Assembly (NCBI RefSeq): GCF_039830135.1
Contig: NZ_CP156081.1
Span: 4,110,818 to 4,174,817 of the forward strand
Origin: Defluviimonas sp. SAOS-178_SWC
GTDB taxonomy: Bacteria; Pseudomonadota; Alphaproteobacteria; Rhodobacterales; Rhodobacteraceae
Direction of reading: 5' to 3'
DNA length: 64,000 nucleotides
Below, one piece after another: positions 45,519-55,652 of this stretch. Below the pieces are notes generated by a model. The model was not told where the DNA came from and did not search any database. It saw only the letters and a list, made by a program, of their open reading frames with translations. A program made the translations under genes and the position numbers. Each line of letters starts with the position of its first letter. The first letter of the stretch is position 1.

Positions 45519-46697
45519 TCAGACCCGCTCGATAGCGAGCGCGATGCCCTGACCGCCGCCGATGCACATCGTGACCAGCGCCCGCTTGCCGCCGATGCGC
45601 TCAAGCTCGTAGAGCGCTTTCACGGTGATGATCGCGCCGGTGGCGCCGACCGGGTGACCGAGCGCGATGGCGCCGCCATTGGGGTTGACCCTGGCCGGAT
45701 CGAAGCCGAGCCCCTTCGAGACCGCAAGCGCCTGCGCCGCGAAGGCCTCGTTCGATTCGATCACGTCGAAATCGCCGACCGTCAACCCGGTGCGTTTCAA
45801 CAACGCCTCAACGGCCGGAACCGGGCCGATGCCCATCACCTCGGGACGCACTCCGGCATGGGCGTAGCCGATGACCCGGGCGCGGGGCTTCAACCCGGCC
45901 TGTTCCGCCGCCGAGGCCCTCGCCAGCACCACCGCCCCGGCACCGTCGTTGATCCCCGAGGCATTCCCGGCCGTCACCGTGCCGTCCTTCTGGAACACCG
46001 TCTTCAACCCCGCCAGCGCCTCGAGGCTCGTCGCCTTCGGGTGCTCGTCGGTGTCGAAGACAACGGTGCCCTTGCGGGTCTGCATCTCGATCGGAGCGAT
46101 CTGGTCCTTGAACCGGCCCTCGGCGATGGCCTTGGCGGCCCGCACCTGGCTTTCCATCGCGAACGCGTCCTGATCGGCGCGGGAAATGTCATGCTCCTTC
46201 GCGACATTCTCCGCCGTGACGCCCATGTGACCGGTCCCGAACGGACAGGTCAGCGCCCCGGTCATCATGTCGAGCGCCTTGGTGTCGCCCATCTTCTGAC
46301 CCCAGCGCGCGGCCTGCAGCGCGTAGGGCGACCGGCTCATGTTCTCCGCCCCGCCGGCGAGCGCGAAATCGGCATCGCCGAGCATCAGCGACTGAACACA
46401 GGAGACGATGGCCTGCACGCCGGATCCGCAAAGGCGGTTCACGTTCATCGCCGGCGTGCCGTTCGGCACCCCCGCCTGGATCGCGGCGACGCGGCTCAGA
46501 TACATGTCGCGCGGTTCGGTGTTGATCACATGGCCGAAGGCCACGTGGCCGATCCGGTCACCGTCGACTCCCGCCCGTTCCAGCGCCGCCTTCGCGGCAA
46601 CGGTGGCGATGTCGATGGGGGCCATCCCGGCAAGGGCCCCGCCGAATGTGCCGATCGCGGTGCGCGCACCGGACAGTATGACGATATCGTCGCTCAT
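45519..46697 (-). CDS. Acetyl-CoA C-acetyltransferase (beta-ketothiolase)
   Basis: 392-residue thiolase condensing two acetyl-CoA into acetoacetyl-CoA or the reverse. Catalytic Cys90 in NVNRLCGSGVQAI, the His in IALGHPVGATGA and the final CIGGGQGIALAIERV are intact, as is the GGAENMSRSPY loop. Length fits the biosynthetic PhaA/AtoB type, but no phaB is nearby, so PHB synthesis versus fatty-acid or amino-acid breakdown is open. ATG at 46697 has GGGGAG upstream. Confidence 0.92.
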   Translation of the reverse strand: MSDDIVILSGARTAIGTFGGALAGMAPIDIATVAAKAALERAGVDGDRIGHVAFGHVINTEPRDMYLSRVAAIQAGVPNGTPAMNVNRLCGSGVQAIVSCVQSLMLGDADFALAGGAENMSRSPYALQAARWGQKMGDTKALDMMTGALTCPFGTGHMGVTAENVAKEHDISRADQDAFAMESQVRAAKAIAEGRFKDQIAPIEMQTRKGTVVFDTDEHPKATSLEALAGLKTVFQKDGTVTAGNASGINDGAGAVVLARASAAEQAGLKPRARVIGYAHAGVRPEVMGIGPVPAVEALLKRTGLTVGDFDVIESNEAFAAQALAVSKGLGFDPARVNPNGGAIALGHPVGATGAIITVKALYELERIGGKRALVTMCIGGGQGIALAIERV

Positions 46698-46728
46698 GTG
46701 TCTCCCCTCAAGTAAATCATGCGGCAAC

Positions 46729-47565
46729 TTACACGCCGCGCTGCAGCAGGACTAGCGTAATCTCCGGTGGTTGCAGAATGCGCAAGGGCAGGCCGGAATA
46801 TCCGATCCCGCCGGAAACAACGAGATGCCGCCCCGCTTCGCGGATGTGGCCCCAACCGTATCGCGAGCCGAAGGCCGATGGCGTCAGCGGACGCCAGCCG
46901 CCGACGTTGATCTGGCCGCCATGGGTATGGCCACTCACCTGCAGGAAGGCGCGTGGATCGTTCTCGGCGAAATAATCCGGCTCATGCGCCATCAGGATCG
47001 CCGGGGCACCGGGCGGCACTTCGGCGAATGCGGCTTCGGGATCGTGAAGTCCGGGGTGGCCGTGCCGGCGCAGTGCGCGCTGGCTGTCGATTCCGGCCAG
47101 CCAGAAACGTCCGTTGCCGAAGTCGACCGGAATCGCGCTGTTGGACAATAGCGTGATCCGGCTTGCCTGGATGGCCTCGGCCACCGAGTTACGGGCAAAA
47201 CCGCTCTGGCGCGCCAGCGCGCAGTCCCACCAGTCGTGATTGCCAAGGACGGCCGCGATGCCCAAAGGCGCGGTCAGCGGCGCGAGTTCAGCGATGATCG
47301 CGCTGGCGGGAACGCTCCGTGCCGGCAGGTTTCTGTCGGCGATAAAGTCGCCCGGCAAGAGGATCAGGTCGGGCTTGAGCGCGTTGGTCATCGCCACGAT
47401 CCGGCGGAGTGCCGTCAGCGGCGTCCAGGGCCGGCAGATATGAAGATCCGACAGGACCACGATCGTCATGTCCGGCAGGGTCCAGCGTGGATCGGCGATC
47501 CGGTGCTGGACGATGCGCGGATGGCTGAAGAATGTGAGCGGGCCGTGCCGCCGACGCGAACTCAT
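46729..47565 (-). CDS. Metallophosphoesterase (YaeI-like calcineurin-type)
   Basis: 278-residue dimetal phosphohydrolase. The five motifs are seen: VVLSDLHIC (DXH), LLPGDFIAD (GD), VLGNHDWWD (GNHD), MAHEP and SGHTHGGQINVGG (GHTH). Its place among proteins acting on UDP-diacylglucosamine or similar lipid pyrophosphates is only by similarity. ATG at 47565 has GGAG at 8 nt; a GTG at 47661 would add 32 residues. Encoded directly downstream of another phosphoesterase gene. Confidence 0.82.
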   Translation of the reverse strand: MSSRRRHGPLTFFSHPRIVQHRIADPRWTLPDMTIVVLSDLHICRPWTPLTALRRIVAMTNALKPDLILLPGDFIADRNLPARSVPASAIIAELAPLTAPLGIAAVLGNHDWWDCALARQSGFARNSVAEAIQASRITLLSNSAIPVDFGNGRFWLAGIDSQRALRRHGHPGLHDPEAAFAEVPPGAPAILMAHEPDYFAENDPRAFLQVSGHTHGGQINVGGWRPLTPSAFGSRYGWGHIREAGRHLVVSGGIGYSGLPLRILQPPEITLVLLQRGV

Positions 47566-47663
47566 CCGCCGGCTCCGGTCAAGGCGATAGGGCGTGTCGG
47601 AAACGGGCACCGGGTCATGCTGGCGATCAAGCACCGAACGCGCGGCGGCATCAAGCCCCACGC

Positions 47664-48404
47664 TCAGGCCGGTGGCAGGATCGGCACCCGTCCGCCTTCG
47701 GTCAGATGCCAGACCTGGTGGCCCTCGATCACGACGGCCGTCAGGGGCTTTCCGTAACCGGCGCCCGTGTCGATGTTCAACCGGTTGCCGTAGTGGCAGG
47801 GGGCGTCGACCGGTGTATGGCCGTGGACGACGAGCATTCCGTGATCGCGCGGATCGTCAAGGAAGTCCCGGCGGATCCAGAGGAGATCGTCCTCTGCCTG
47901 CCGCTCGACGGGAATGCCGGGCCGGATGCCGGCATGGACAAAAAGCGCCGCACCGCGTTGGAAGTGCAGGTTCAGCCCGCCGAGAAAGGCAACATGCGCC
48001 TCCGGCACGGCCGCGACCGCCTCTTCGTGCAGATCGAAGAGCAGCCGCTCGCCGGTGCCGGCCACGCCATAGGACGCGAGCGTCGTACCGCCACCCAAGC
48101 GCGGGTCGGTCCAATGCAGACCCTCGCGAAGACCGGGGTCGTGGCTGTCGGGATCGACGAGGAAGTTCGCGAACATCCGGTCGTGATTGCCCTTGAGCAC
48201 GACCCAGGGCGCGCGCCCGGCAATTCCGCGCAGGAGGTAGTCGATCACGCCACAGCTGTCGGGACCGCGATCCACCAGGTCGCCTATATGGACGACCGGT
48301 GCTTCCCGATCACCGTTTTCCGCGCGATCCGCCGCGATCAGGCTGTGCGCCGCTTCGAGTTTGTCGAGATGGCCGTGAATGTCCCCGATCGCATAGGTGC
48401 GCAT
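47664..48404 (-). CDS. Serine/threonine phosphatase-like metallophosphoesterase
   Basis: 246-residue protein of the PrpA/ApaH-like group: GDIHGHLDKLE at the N-terminus, HIGDLVDRGPDS, LKGNHDRMFA, and VVHGHTPVDAP, giving the complete PPP-type motif series. It probably removes phosphate from proteins or small molecules. It precedes the YaeI-like gene on the minus strand, likely as one unit. Confidence 0.87.
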   Translation of the reverse strand: MRTYAIGDIHGHLDKLEAAHSLIAADRAENGDREAPVVHIGDLVDRGPDSCGVIDYLLRGIAGRAPWVVLKGNHDRMFANFLVDPDSHDPGLREGLHWTDPRLGGGTTLASYGVAGTGERLLFDLHEEAVAAVPEAHVAFLGGLNLHFQRGAALFVHAGIRPGIPVERQAEDDLLWIRRDFLDDPRDHGMLVVHGHTPVDAPCHYGNRLNIDTGAGYGKPLTAVVIEGHQVWHLTEGGRVPILPPA

Positions 48405-48471
48405 GATCCGTCCCGTCCTGAAACCGGGCGGACCCTATCGCGGGCGCGCGCGCGGATGCAATGCGGCAATG

Positions 48472-49080
48472 TCAGCCGGCAAGGGCCTGCGGATCCGGCA
48501 AGAAGGCATAGGAGTGGGTGTTCACGTCGCCGCTCCAGCGCCAGAGCGCGAGCATGCCCTCAGGGCCGGTGCGGAAGGCATGCGGCATCAGGCTCGGGTG
48601 ATGGATCATCTCACCGGCGCCGCGAATGCGCGTGTCTTCGCCCGCGGTCCAAAGCGCCCGCCCGGCGAGGATCACGTAGGTTTCATCCGCATCGTGATTG
48701 TGAAGTGCGTAGTAGGTGTCGGGCTGCTGGTAGAACAGGCCAAGCCTCAGGTCAGGCGCCGGGATCGGCCCCTCGGGGCCCATCAGCGTGGTCACGGCAC
48801 AGATCGCGGCGGCGTCGTCGCTCATCCGGTCGGCGACTGGGTTCGTGCCCCACGGAATGAGGCTCTGCGCCGCGAGGATCGCAGCTGTGGCCGGGTGGTC
48901 CGACGCGGCCAATATCTTGCGGATCTGGGCGTCGAGCGCCGTGGGCTCTTGGGGCGCAATCGGTTCCGGGGCGGGGGTGGTCAGCAGCGCCTGCGCGGTG
49001 CGGTCCGCGGCGTCACGCCCCTCGCCCCGGTAGATCGCGGCCAGCGCTTGAAGCAAAGCGTCGTATTCCGGTGCGTACAT
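48472..49080 (-). CDS. Dimethylsulfoniopropionate lyase family cupin
   Basis: 202-residue single-cupin protein resembling DMSP lyases of the DddL/DddQ/DddW group, which release dimethyl sulfide and acrylate. Metal-binding motif 1 is YALHNHDADETYVILAG and motif 2 is GAGEMIHHPSLMPHAFRT, with WGTNPVADR upstream as in this group. Active-site assignments within the family vary, and which substrate is used cannot be settled by reading. ATG at 49080 has AAGGA 8 nt upstream. The call suggests a marine or DMSP-exposed lifestyle. Confidence 0.75.
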   Translation of the reverse strand: MYAPEYDALLQALAAIYRGEGRDAADRTAQALLTTPAPEPIAPQEPTALDAQIRKILAASDHPATAAILAAQSLIPWGTNPVADRMSDDAAAICAVTTLMGPEGPIPAPDLRLGLFYQQPDTYYALHNHDADETYVILAGRALWTAGEDTRIRGAGEMIHHPSLMPHAFRTGPEGMLALWRWSGDVNTHSYAFLPDPQALAG

Positions 49081-49344
49081 GGCCGCGGTCCTTCCCAAAA
49101 GCCGATTGGATCGAGCTTCTATGGAAAATCATGGGGGCGACGCGAACGCGGGCGACATGCGGGTGTCGTATCCGGTCGGATCGTCGCCAAAGGCGCGGCG
49201 AAGGCATCCCGTTAAGGTCAGGCGACCGCTGTACGGGGGAAGCGGACACCAGAACTTGAACTCTGGTGATACTCGTTTGCGTTGACCGGCGATGCCTGCG
49301 GCCGCAGAAGGCGGCAACCCGAAAGAAACTGGCGGCGGCGCAAG

Positions 49345-49830
49345 ATGACGTTTCAGCCCAGAACGGAAATCACATTCTCTCGGCTGCCCGAGATCTCGGC
49401 AGACGAGATCATCGCACACATGTCCGACCCGCGCGTGGCCGAGCACATGCCGCTTCTGACCTTCGCGTGGGACCCGCAGGTTCTTTCCGGTTTCGTCGCC
49501 GCCAAGGAAGAATGCTGGCGCCGCGACGGACTCGGCCACTGGGCGATCCTCGCAGACGGGGCCTATGTCGGGTGGGGCGGTTTCCAGAAGGAGGGTGACG
49601 AGTGGGATTTCGGCCTGGTGCTGAAGCCGGAGGCCTTCGGGCTCGGGGTGCGGATCGCCCGGCAGGCACTCGCCTTCGCGAAAGCTGACGCACGGATTCC
49701 ATTCGTGACATTTCTTCTGCCGCCGTCGCGCCGAAACCTCGGCGCCCTCGCCCGGCTCGGCGCGCGCCTCGTCGGCGAAACCGAATATTCTGGCGCACGC
49801 TTCCTGAAATACCGCCTCGACACTCTTTGA
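49345..49830 (+). CDS. GNAT-family N-acetyltransferase
   Basis: 161-residue acetyltransferase of the GNAT fold, closest by pattern to RimJ/RimL-like enzymes: ITFSRLPEISADEIIAHMSDPRVAEHMPLL near the start, WAILADGAYVGWGGF as the beta-bulge region, and RRNLGALARLGARLVGE at the CoA-binding end. The substrate is unknown. ATG at 49345 is taken; the frame is open 63 bp earlier. Convergent with serA across a terminator hairpin. Confidence 0.82.
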   Translation: MTFQPRTEITFSRLPEISADEIIAHMSDPRVAEHMPLLTFAWDPQVLSGFVAAKEECWRRDGLGHWAILADGAYVGWGGFQKEGDEWDFGLVLKPEAFGLGVRIARQALAFAKADARIPFVTFLLPPSRRNLGALARLGARLVGETEYSGARFLKYRLDTL

Positions 49831-49845
49831 GCACGTCTGGATGGG

Positions 49846-49879
49846 CAAAAGAAAACCGGGCCGGCACTGCGGCCCGGTT
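49846..49879 (-). terminator. Intrinsic terminator after serA
   Basis: Stem AACCGGGCC / GGCCCGGTT (49854-49862 with 49871-49879) with an 8-nt loop. On the minus strand it is followed by TTTTCTTTT. It lies 17 bp past the serA stop. Confidence 0.75.
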
Positions 49880-49896
49880 CGGGGTGGTGAGACGCG

Positions 49897-51492
49897 TCAG
49901 GCGACGTCGAAGACCAGAGGTTTCACCTGCTGGAACAGCCCGGTCTTCATCAGCTTGTCGATCACCGGCTGCGGGATCGGATCGTCGACATAAAGCAGCG
50001 CGATCGCGTCCTTGCCGCGCGAAGACCGGCCGAGGGTAAAGTTCGCGATGTTCACGCCGTTTTCGCCCATCGTCTGGCCTAGCGTGCCGATGATGCCCGG
50101 CACGTCCTCGTTCGTCGTGTAGAGCATATGCGCCCCGATCTCGGCGTCGATATTGATGCCCTTGATCTGGATGAAGCGGGGCTTGCCGTCGGAAAAGACC
50201 GTCCCGGCGATCGACCGCTCGCGCTTGTCCGTCACCACGGTCAGCTTCATGTAGCCGTCGAAGACGCCTGCCTTGTCCTGCTGGGTGGTCGAGATCTGAA
50301 TGCCCCGCTCTTTCGCGACGATCGGGGCCGAGACCATGTTCACGTCCGGGTTCGTCGCCTTCATGATCCCGGCGATCGCACCGCAGTTCAGTGCCTGGAG
50401 GTTCATCTCGGACACCGTGCCGTCATAGAGGATGTTGATCGCCTTGATCGGCTCATCCGTCATCTGCCCGGCAAAGGCGCCGAGATGCTGGGCGAGCTTC
50501 AGCCACGGTCCCATGACGGCGGCTTCCTCGGCCGTGACCGAAGGCATGTTGAGCGCGTTCTGCACCGCGCCGGTCAGCAGGTAGTCCGACATCTGTTCGG
50601 CCACCTGAAGCGCAACGTTTTCCTGCGCCTCGGTCGTGGCGGCGCCAAGGTGCGGGGTCACGACAACGTTCGGCAGGTGGAAGAGCGGACTCGCCGTCGC
50701 CGGTTCCACCTCGAAGACGTCGAAGGCGGCGCCGGCGACATGGCCCGATTTCAGCGCCTCGGCCAGGGCGGCTTCGTCCACGAGGCCGCCACGGGCGCAG
50801 TTAACGATGCGCACGCCCTTCTTCGTCTTGGCGATGTTCTCCTTCGACAGGATATTGCGGGTCTTGTCGGTCAGGGGAACGTGGAGCGTGATGAAATCGG
50901 CGCGCGCCAGAAGCTCGTCAAGCTCCACCTTGGTCACGCCCATCGCCTTCGCGCGTTCTTCGGACAGGAACGGATCGTAGGCCACGACCTTCATGTGCAA
51001 GCCCAGCGCCCGGTCGCAGACGATGCCGCCGATATTGCCCGCGCCGATGACGCCAAGCGTCTTGTTGAACAGCTCGACCCCCATGAAGCGGTTCTTCTCC
51101 CACTTGCCGTCATGGGTCGAGGTCGAGGCCTCGGGCAACTGCCGCGCGACGGCGAACATCATCGCGATGGCGTGTTCGGCGGTCGTCACCGAGTTGCCGA
51201 AGGGCGTGTTCATCACGATCACGCCCTTCTTCGAGGCGGCGGGGATATCGACGTTGTCGACCCCGATCCCGGCGCGGCCGATGACCTTGAGATTGGTCGC
51301 GGCGGCAAGGATCTTTTCGGTGACCTTGGTCGCCGAGCGGATGGCGAGGCCGTCATACTGGTCGATCACTTCCAGAAGCTTGTCCTTGTCCTTGCCGAGA
51401 TCCGGCAGGTAATCCACATCGACGCCGCGGTCGCGGAAGATCTGCACGGCGGTTTCGCTCAGCTTGTCGGAAACCAGAACTTTGGGTGCCAT
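49897..51492 (-). CDS. serA: D-3-phosphoglycerate dehydrogenase
   Basis: 531-residue NAD-dependent enzyme of the first step of serine synthesis. Seen are KVTEKILAAATNLKVIGRAGIGVDN, the NAD-binding GVIGAGNIGGIVCDRALGL, NCARGGLVDEAALAEAL and the catalytic His region VVVTPHLGAAT. The long type with an intervening domain and a C-terminal ACT domain (about 455-527, MLYTTNEDVPGIIGTLGQTMGENGVNIANF) is present, so serine feedback is likely. It follows serC by 51 bp in one operon. Confidence 0.97.
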   Translation of the reverse strand: MAPKVLVSDKLSETAVQIFRDRGVDVDYLPDLGKDKDKLLEVIDQYDGLAIRSATKVTEKILAAATNLKVIGRAGIGVDNVDIPAASKKGVIVMNTPFGNSVTTAEHAIAMMFAVARQLPEASTSTHDGKWEKNRFMGVELFNKTLGVIGAGNIGGIVCDRALGLHMKVVAYDPFLSEERAKAMGVTKVELDELLARADFITLHVPLTDKTRNILSKENIAKTKKGVRIVNCARGGLVDEAALAEALKSGHVAGAAFDVFEVEPATASPLFHLPNVVVTPHLGAATTEAQENVALQVAEQMSDYLLTGAVQNALNMPSVTAEEAAVMGPWLKLAQHLGAFAGQMTDEPIKAINILYDGTVSEMNLQALNCGAIAGIMKATNPDVNMVSAPIVAKERGIQISTTQQDKAGVFDGYMKLTVVTDKRERSIAGTVFSDGKPRFIQIKGINIDAEIGAHMLYTTNEDVPGIIGTLGQTMGENGVNIANFTLGRSSRGKDAIALLYVDDPIPQPVIDKLMKTGLFQQVKPLVFDVA

Positions 51493-51543
51493 TTCAACAG
51501 GCTCCTTGATTTTCGGAAAATTCGGGAACGTTTCGGGACGGCG

Positions 51544-52698
<1,155 letters not shown>

Positions 52699-52800
52699 TG
52701 CTGGTATCCTTCCAGATATACGCCCCTCGTTGGGGAGGGGTGTCCCACCGCCGGAAATAGAGGGGGCCGGAGGCTGGCACAAGCGGAAAAAGTGATCTAA
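52699..52800 (-). promoter_or_regulatory. serC leader with tandem hairpins (candidate serC RNA motif)
   Basis: Upstream of serC, on the minus strand, lie GGTG-GGA-CACC (52749-52739) and CCCCTC-CCCAAC-GAGGGG (52740-52723), then GGAAGGAT before the start codon. Short hairpins immediately ahead of the ribosome-binding site are the form of the serC RNA motif described in alphaproteobacteria. The match is by layout only; no covariance search was done. Confidence 0.45.
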
Positions 52801-52856
52801 AGCGCCGCTTGAGCCACAAAAACCGACACCGCCCGTCCACTATCGGAAACTTCGCC

Positions 52857-53729
52857 ATGCACATCGCCACGCTTCTCGCCAACCCGACGCGCGCCAATCT
52901 CGACCGGGCAGCGGTGGAGGCCCTGCGTGACGCATGGGGTGGGGGGGCGGCAAACTGGCTGAACCCGGGCGTGGCGGCGGAATTCGCGGTCGATACGGTG
53001 CCCGCGAACCGCTGGGACGCCTGGGAGGGATTGCAGGGCATCGGCATCGACCTTGTCGTGCAGCCGGCCGAAGGGCGGCGCAAGGCGATGATTCTCGCGG
53101 ACATGGACTCCACCATGATCGGACAGGAATGCATCGACGAACTGGCCGATATGGCAGGCGTCGGCGCGCTCGTGGCCGGGATCACCCGGCGCGCGATGAA
53201 CGGGGAGCTGGACTTCGAGGGTGCGCTCCTCGAAAGGGTCGGCCTTCTCAAGGGCTTGCCTGCGGAGGTCATCGGGCAGGTCCTAGCCGAGCGCATCACC
53301 TACACGCCGGGGGGGCGCGAACTGATAGCGACGATGAAGGCAAATGGCGCATATGCGGCCCTCGTCTCGGGGGGCTTCACCGCGTTCACGACGGCGGTCG
53401 CCGCCCATCTCGGCTTTGACGAACACAGGGCCAACACCCTCCTCGTCGAAAACGGTGCGCTCACCGGCGATGTCGCCCGGCCGATCCTCGGGCGCGAAGC
53501 CAAGATGGCCGCGCTGCGAGAGATCAGCGATCGCCTTGGCATCCGCCACGACGACGTGATGGCGGTCGGAGACGGGGCCAACGATCTCGGGATGCTCGGC
53601 CTCGCCGGCGCCGGCGTGGCGCTCCACGCCAAGCCATCTGTTGCCGCCCAGTGCGACATCCGCATCAACCATGGCGACCTGACGGCGCTGCTCTACATCC
53701 AGGGCTATTCGACCGACGAGTTCGCCTGA
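52857..53729 (+). CDS. serB: Phosphoserine phosphatase
   Basis: 290-residue HAD-family enzyme for the last step of serine synthesis. The nucleophile motif is ILADMDSTMIG (Asp82, acid Asp84); later motifs are ALVSGGFTAF, KMAALREI (Lys) and VGDGANDLGML. The N-terminal ~70 residues form an ACT-like regulatory part. ATG at 52857. Divergent from serC-serA, so both arms share one control region. Confidence 0.95.
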   Translation: MHIATLLANPTRANLDRAAVEALRDAWGGGAANWLNPGVAAEFAVDTVPANRWDAWEGLQGIGIDLVVQPAEGRRKAMILADMDSTMIGQECIDELADMAGVGALVAGITRRAMNGELDFEGALLERVGLLKGLPAEVIGQVLAERITYTPGGRELIATMKANGAYAALVSGGFTAFTTAVAAHLGFDEHRANTLLVENGALTGDVARPILGREAKMAALREISDRLGIRHDDVMAVGDGANDLGMLGLAGAGVALHAKPSVAAQCDIRINHGDLTALLYIQGYSTDEFA

Positions 53730-53742
53730 CCCGGCGCCGCGA

Positions 53743-53768
53743 GTGCCCGCCGCACAAGCGGCGGGCAC
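53743..53768. other. Strong hairpin after serB without T run
   Basis: An 11-bp perfect stem GTGCCCGCCGC / GCGGCGGGCAC with an ACAA loop lies 13 bp past serB and between convergent genes. There is no T run on either side, so it may stabilise mRNA ends rather than terminate by itself. Confidence 0.5.
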
Positions 53769-53829
53769 GAGGGGAAAAGCTTGCGCCCGGAACGGGCGCT
53801 CAACTGGTTCACTTCCCGTTAGCGTCGGA

Positions 53830-54825
53830 CTAGGCGGCGAAGCCGGGAGAAAGCCGGATGTCACCCACGGCAAGGCCGCGCCGATTGGTGATCGGGCCCG
53901 TGAGATAGCGCGCGAGAACCGGGTCATCCGGCGCGATGGCTCCAAGCCGCCGCAAGAGCGCCGCGACGGCGGCTTCCGACGCACGGGTCCCGCCGTCCAT
54001 GATCTTCAGCGCGATGCCGCGTTTCTGCTTCGGCAGGATCGCCACGAACACCGCTTCGGCGCCGGTCTTGACGGCGACCGAACCGCCCATCGCGCGCATG
54101 AGTTTCGTGCATGCCCGGCCCTCGCCCGCGACAAGCTCGGGATGACGGGTCATGGCGGCGACGAGACGGGCCGCGGCGCGTTCGCGCGGGGTGCCCTCAA
54201 GGCGCCCCCCGGCGAAAAAGGCCATCGCGCGGGCAAGCCCATGGACGCTCGTGGCGAAATTCGGCGCCGAACAGCCGTCGATGCCGAAGCCGGGCGATGT
54301 CTCGCCCGTCACCTCTTCGAACGCGGCGCGCACCGCCCGCTGAACCGGGTGATCGACTTCATGGTATTCCGGCCCTGCCTTCAGATGCTTGGCTAGCGTC
54401 AGAAAACCCGCATGTTTCCCTGAACAGTTGTTGTGAATCTGGCAAGGCGACGTGTCGGAGCAGATCAACTCCTTCCTCGCCGCCGGATCGTCCGGCATCT
54501 GCACCCCGCAGCGCAGATCTTCTTCGCCAAGACCGAGGTCGGACAACCAGCGCGCAACCCGTTCCGTATGAATGGCGGCCCCATTGTGGCTGGCACAGGC
54601 CAAGGCAAGCTGCGGTTCGCCCAGCCGGGCCGCGTCCGCCGCTCCGCTTTCCAGAAGCGGCAGCGCCTGGATCATCTTGCAGGAGGAGCGCGGAAAGATC
54701 ACGGCGTCGGGATCGCCCCAGGCCTCGACGACCTCGCCCTTCTCGTCGCAAATCACCGCGTGGCCGAGATGCATGCTCTCGAGCATTCCGCCCCGCCACA
54801 GTTCGATCATCGGTACGGCTGGCAT
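53830..54825 (-). CDS. Asparaginase (Rhizobium-type, AnsA II-like)
   Basis: 331-residue protein of the rhizobial-type asparaginase family, hydrolysing asparagine to aspartate. Family stretches are VIFPRSSCKMIQALPLLESGAAD, ALACASHNGAAIHTERV, CSGKHAGFLTLAKHL, GIDGCSAPNFATSVHGLA and the C-terminal KIMDGGTRASEAAVAALL. This family is unrelated to the E. coli enzymes and has the S-X-X-K motif SSCK. ATG at 54825; the longer frame to 55179 overlaps the next gene and is not supported. Confidence 0.9.
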   Translation of the reverse strand: MPAVPMIELWRGGMLESMHLGHAVICDEKGEVVEAWGDPDAVIFPRSSCKMIQALPLLESGAADAARLGEPQLALACASHNGAAIHTERVARWLSDLGLGEEDLRCGVQMPDDPAARKELICSDTSPCQIHNNCSGKHAGFLTLAKHLKAGPEYHEVDHPVQRAVRAAFEEVTGETSPGFGIDGCSAPNFATSVHGLARAMAFFAGGRLEGTPRERAAARLVAAMTRHPELVAGEGRACTKLMRAMGGSVAVKTGAEAVFVAILPKQKRGIALKIMDGGTRASEAAVAALLRRLGAIAPDDPVLARYLTGPITNRRGLAVGDIRLSPGFAA

Positions 54826-55000
54826 CTTCCCCTCACCTTTGCGCGAATTTCTGCCTCCGGGGCTTTTCGCTCCTGTCGGATTCGCGTTAAGACGTGCATA
54901 TCGAGTTGACGCGCGCCCCGCCAAGCCAAAAAGCTGCCGTATCAAGGGCAGCACCTGCCGGGGCCGCCGAGGAATAAGACAGCTGGAGGCTGCGGCAAAG

Positions 55001-55528
55001 ATGACTTCACCGAGCTGGCGCGCCACGGGCGCATTTCTTCTGGCAGCGACGATGGCGACCACCGCCGCCGGGCAGGTATCCACGAACCGCGTGGCCGCCA
55101 ATACCGACTGGAGTGTCTTCGTCGAGGAGAACCCCAAGGAATGCTGGGGGGTCTCGGCGCCCAAGGAAACCGTGAACACGAAAGACGGTCAGGCGGTCTC
55201 GGTCCGGCGCGGCGATATCCTTCTGTTCGTGACCTACCGGCCCGGCTCCGCCGAAGGCGAGGTTTCGTTCACCGGCGGCTATCCCTTTGCGGGCGGTTCG
55301 ACCGTCGGGCTCGAGATCAGCGGCACCACGTTCGAGCTTTTTACTGACGGAGAGTGGGCCTGGTCGGGATCGAAGGACGATGACGGAAAGATCGTCGCGG
55401 CGCTGAAGGCCGGTGCATCGGCTGTTCTGACGGCGCATTCGAGCCGGGGAACCGAGACCAAGGATACGTTTTCGCTCCTCGGTGTCAGTGCCGCGCTCGA
55501 CGAGGCGGCGAAGCGCTGCGCCGGCTGA
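55001..55528 (+). CDS. Invasion-associated locus B (IalB) family protein
   Basis: 175-residue exported protein: signal peptide about 1-24 (MATTAAGQ), then WSVFVEENPKECWGVSAPKE with the family's conserved Trp and Cys, followed by beta-rich sequence and a C-terminal LDEAAKRCAG tail Cys. IalB-like proteins are common in alphaproteobacteria and their role outside Bartonella is unknown. The stop is followed by the flagellar remnant region. Confidence 0.85.
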   Translation: MTSPSWRATGAFLLAATMATTAAGQVSTNRVAANTDWSVFVEENPKECWGVSAPKETVNTKDGQAVSVRRGDILLFVTYRPGSAEGEVSFTGGYPFAGGSTVGLEISGTTFELFTDGEWAWSGSKDDDGKIVAALKAGASAVLTAHSSRGTETKDTFSLLGVSAALDEAAKRCAG

Positions 55529-55652
55529 CGCCGCGCCGTCTGCGCGTTGTTCGCGGTCGCCGGCGGGGACCCGACCAGCCATCCTGCCGGGGTTAGGCTG
55601 GTGTTAAGACACGGCTGATACCCATCACCTTGGGTGAAAAGAGGTTGGTGGG

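Noticed and set aside
54826..55179. N-terminal extension of the asparaginase gene
   Set aside because: It overlaps the IalB-like gene on the other strand and has no similarity to the family; the ATG at 54825 starts family-like sequence.
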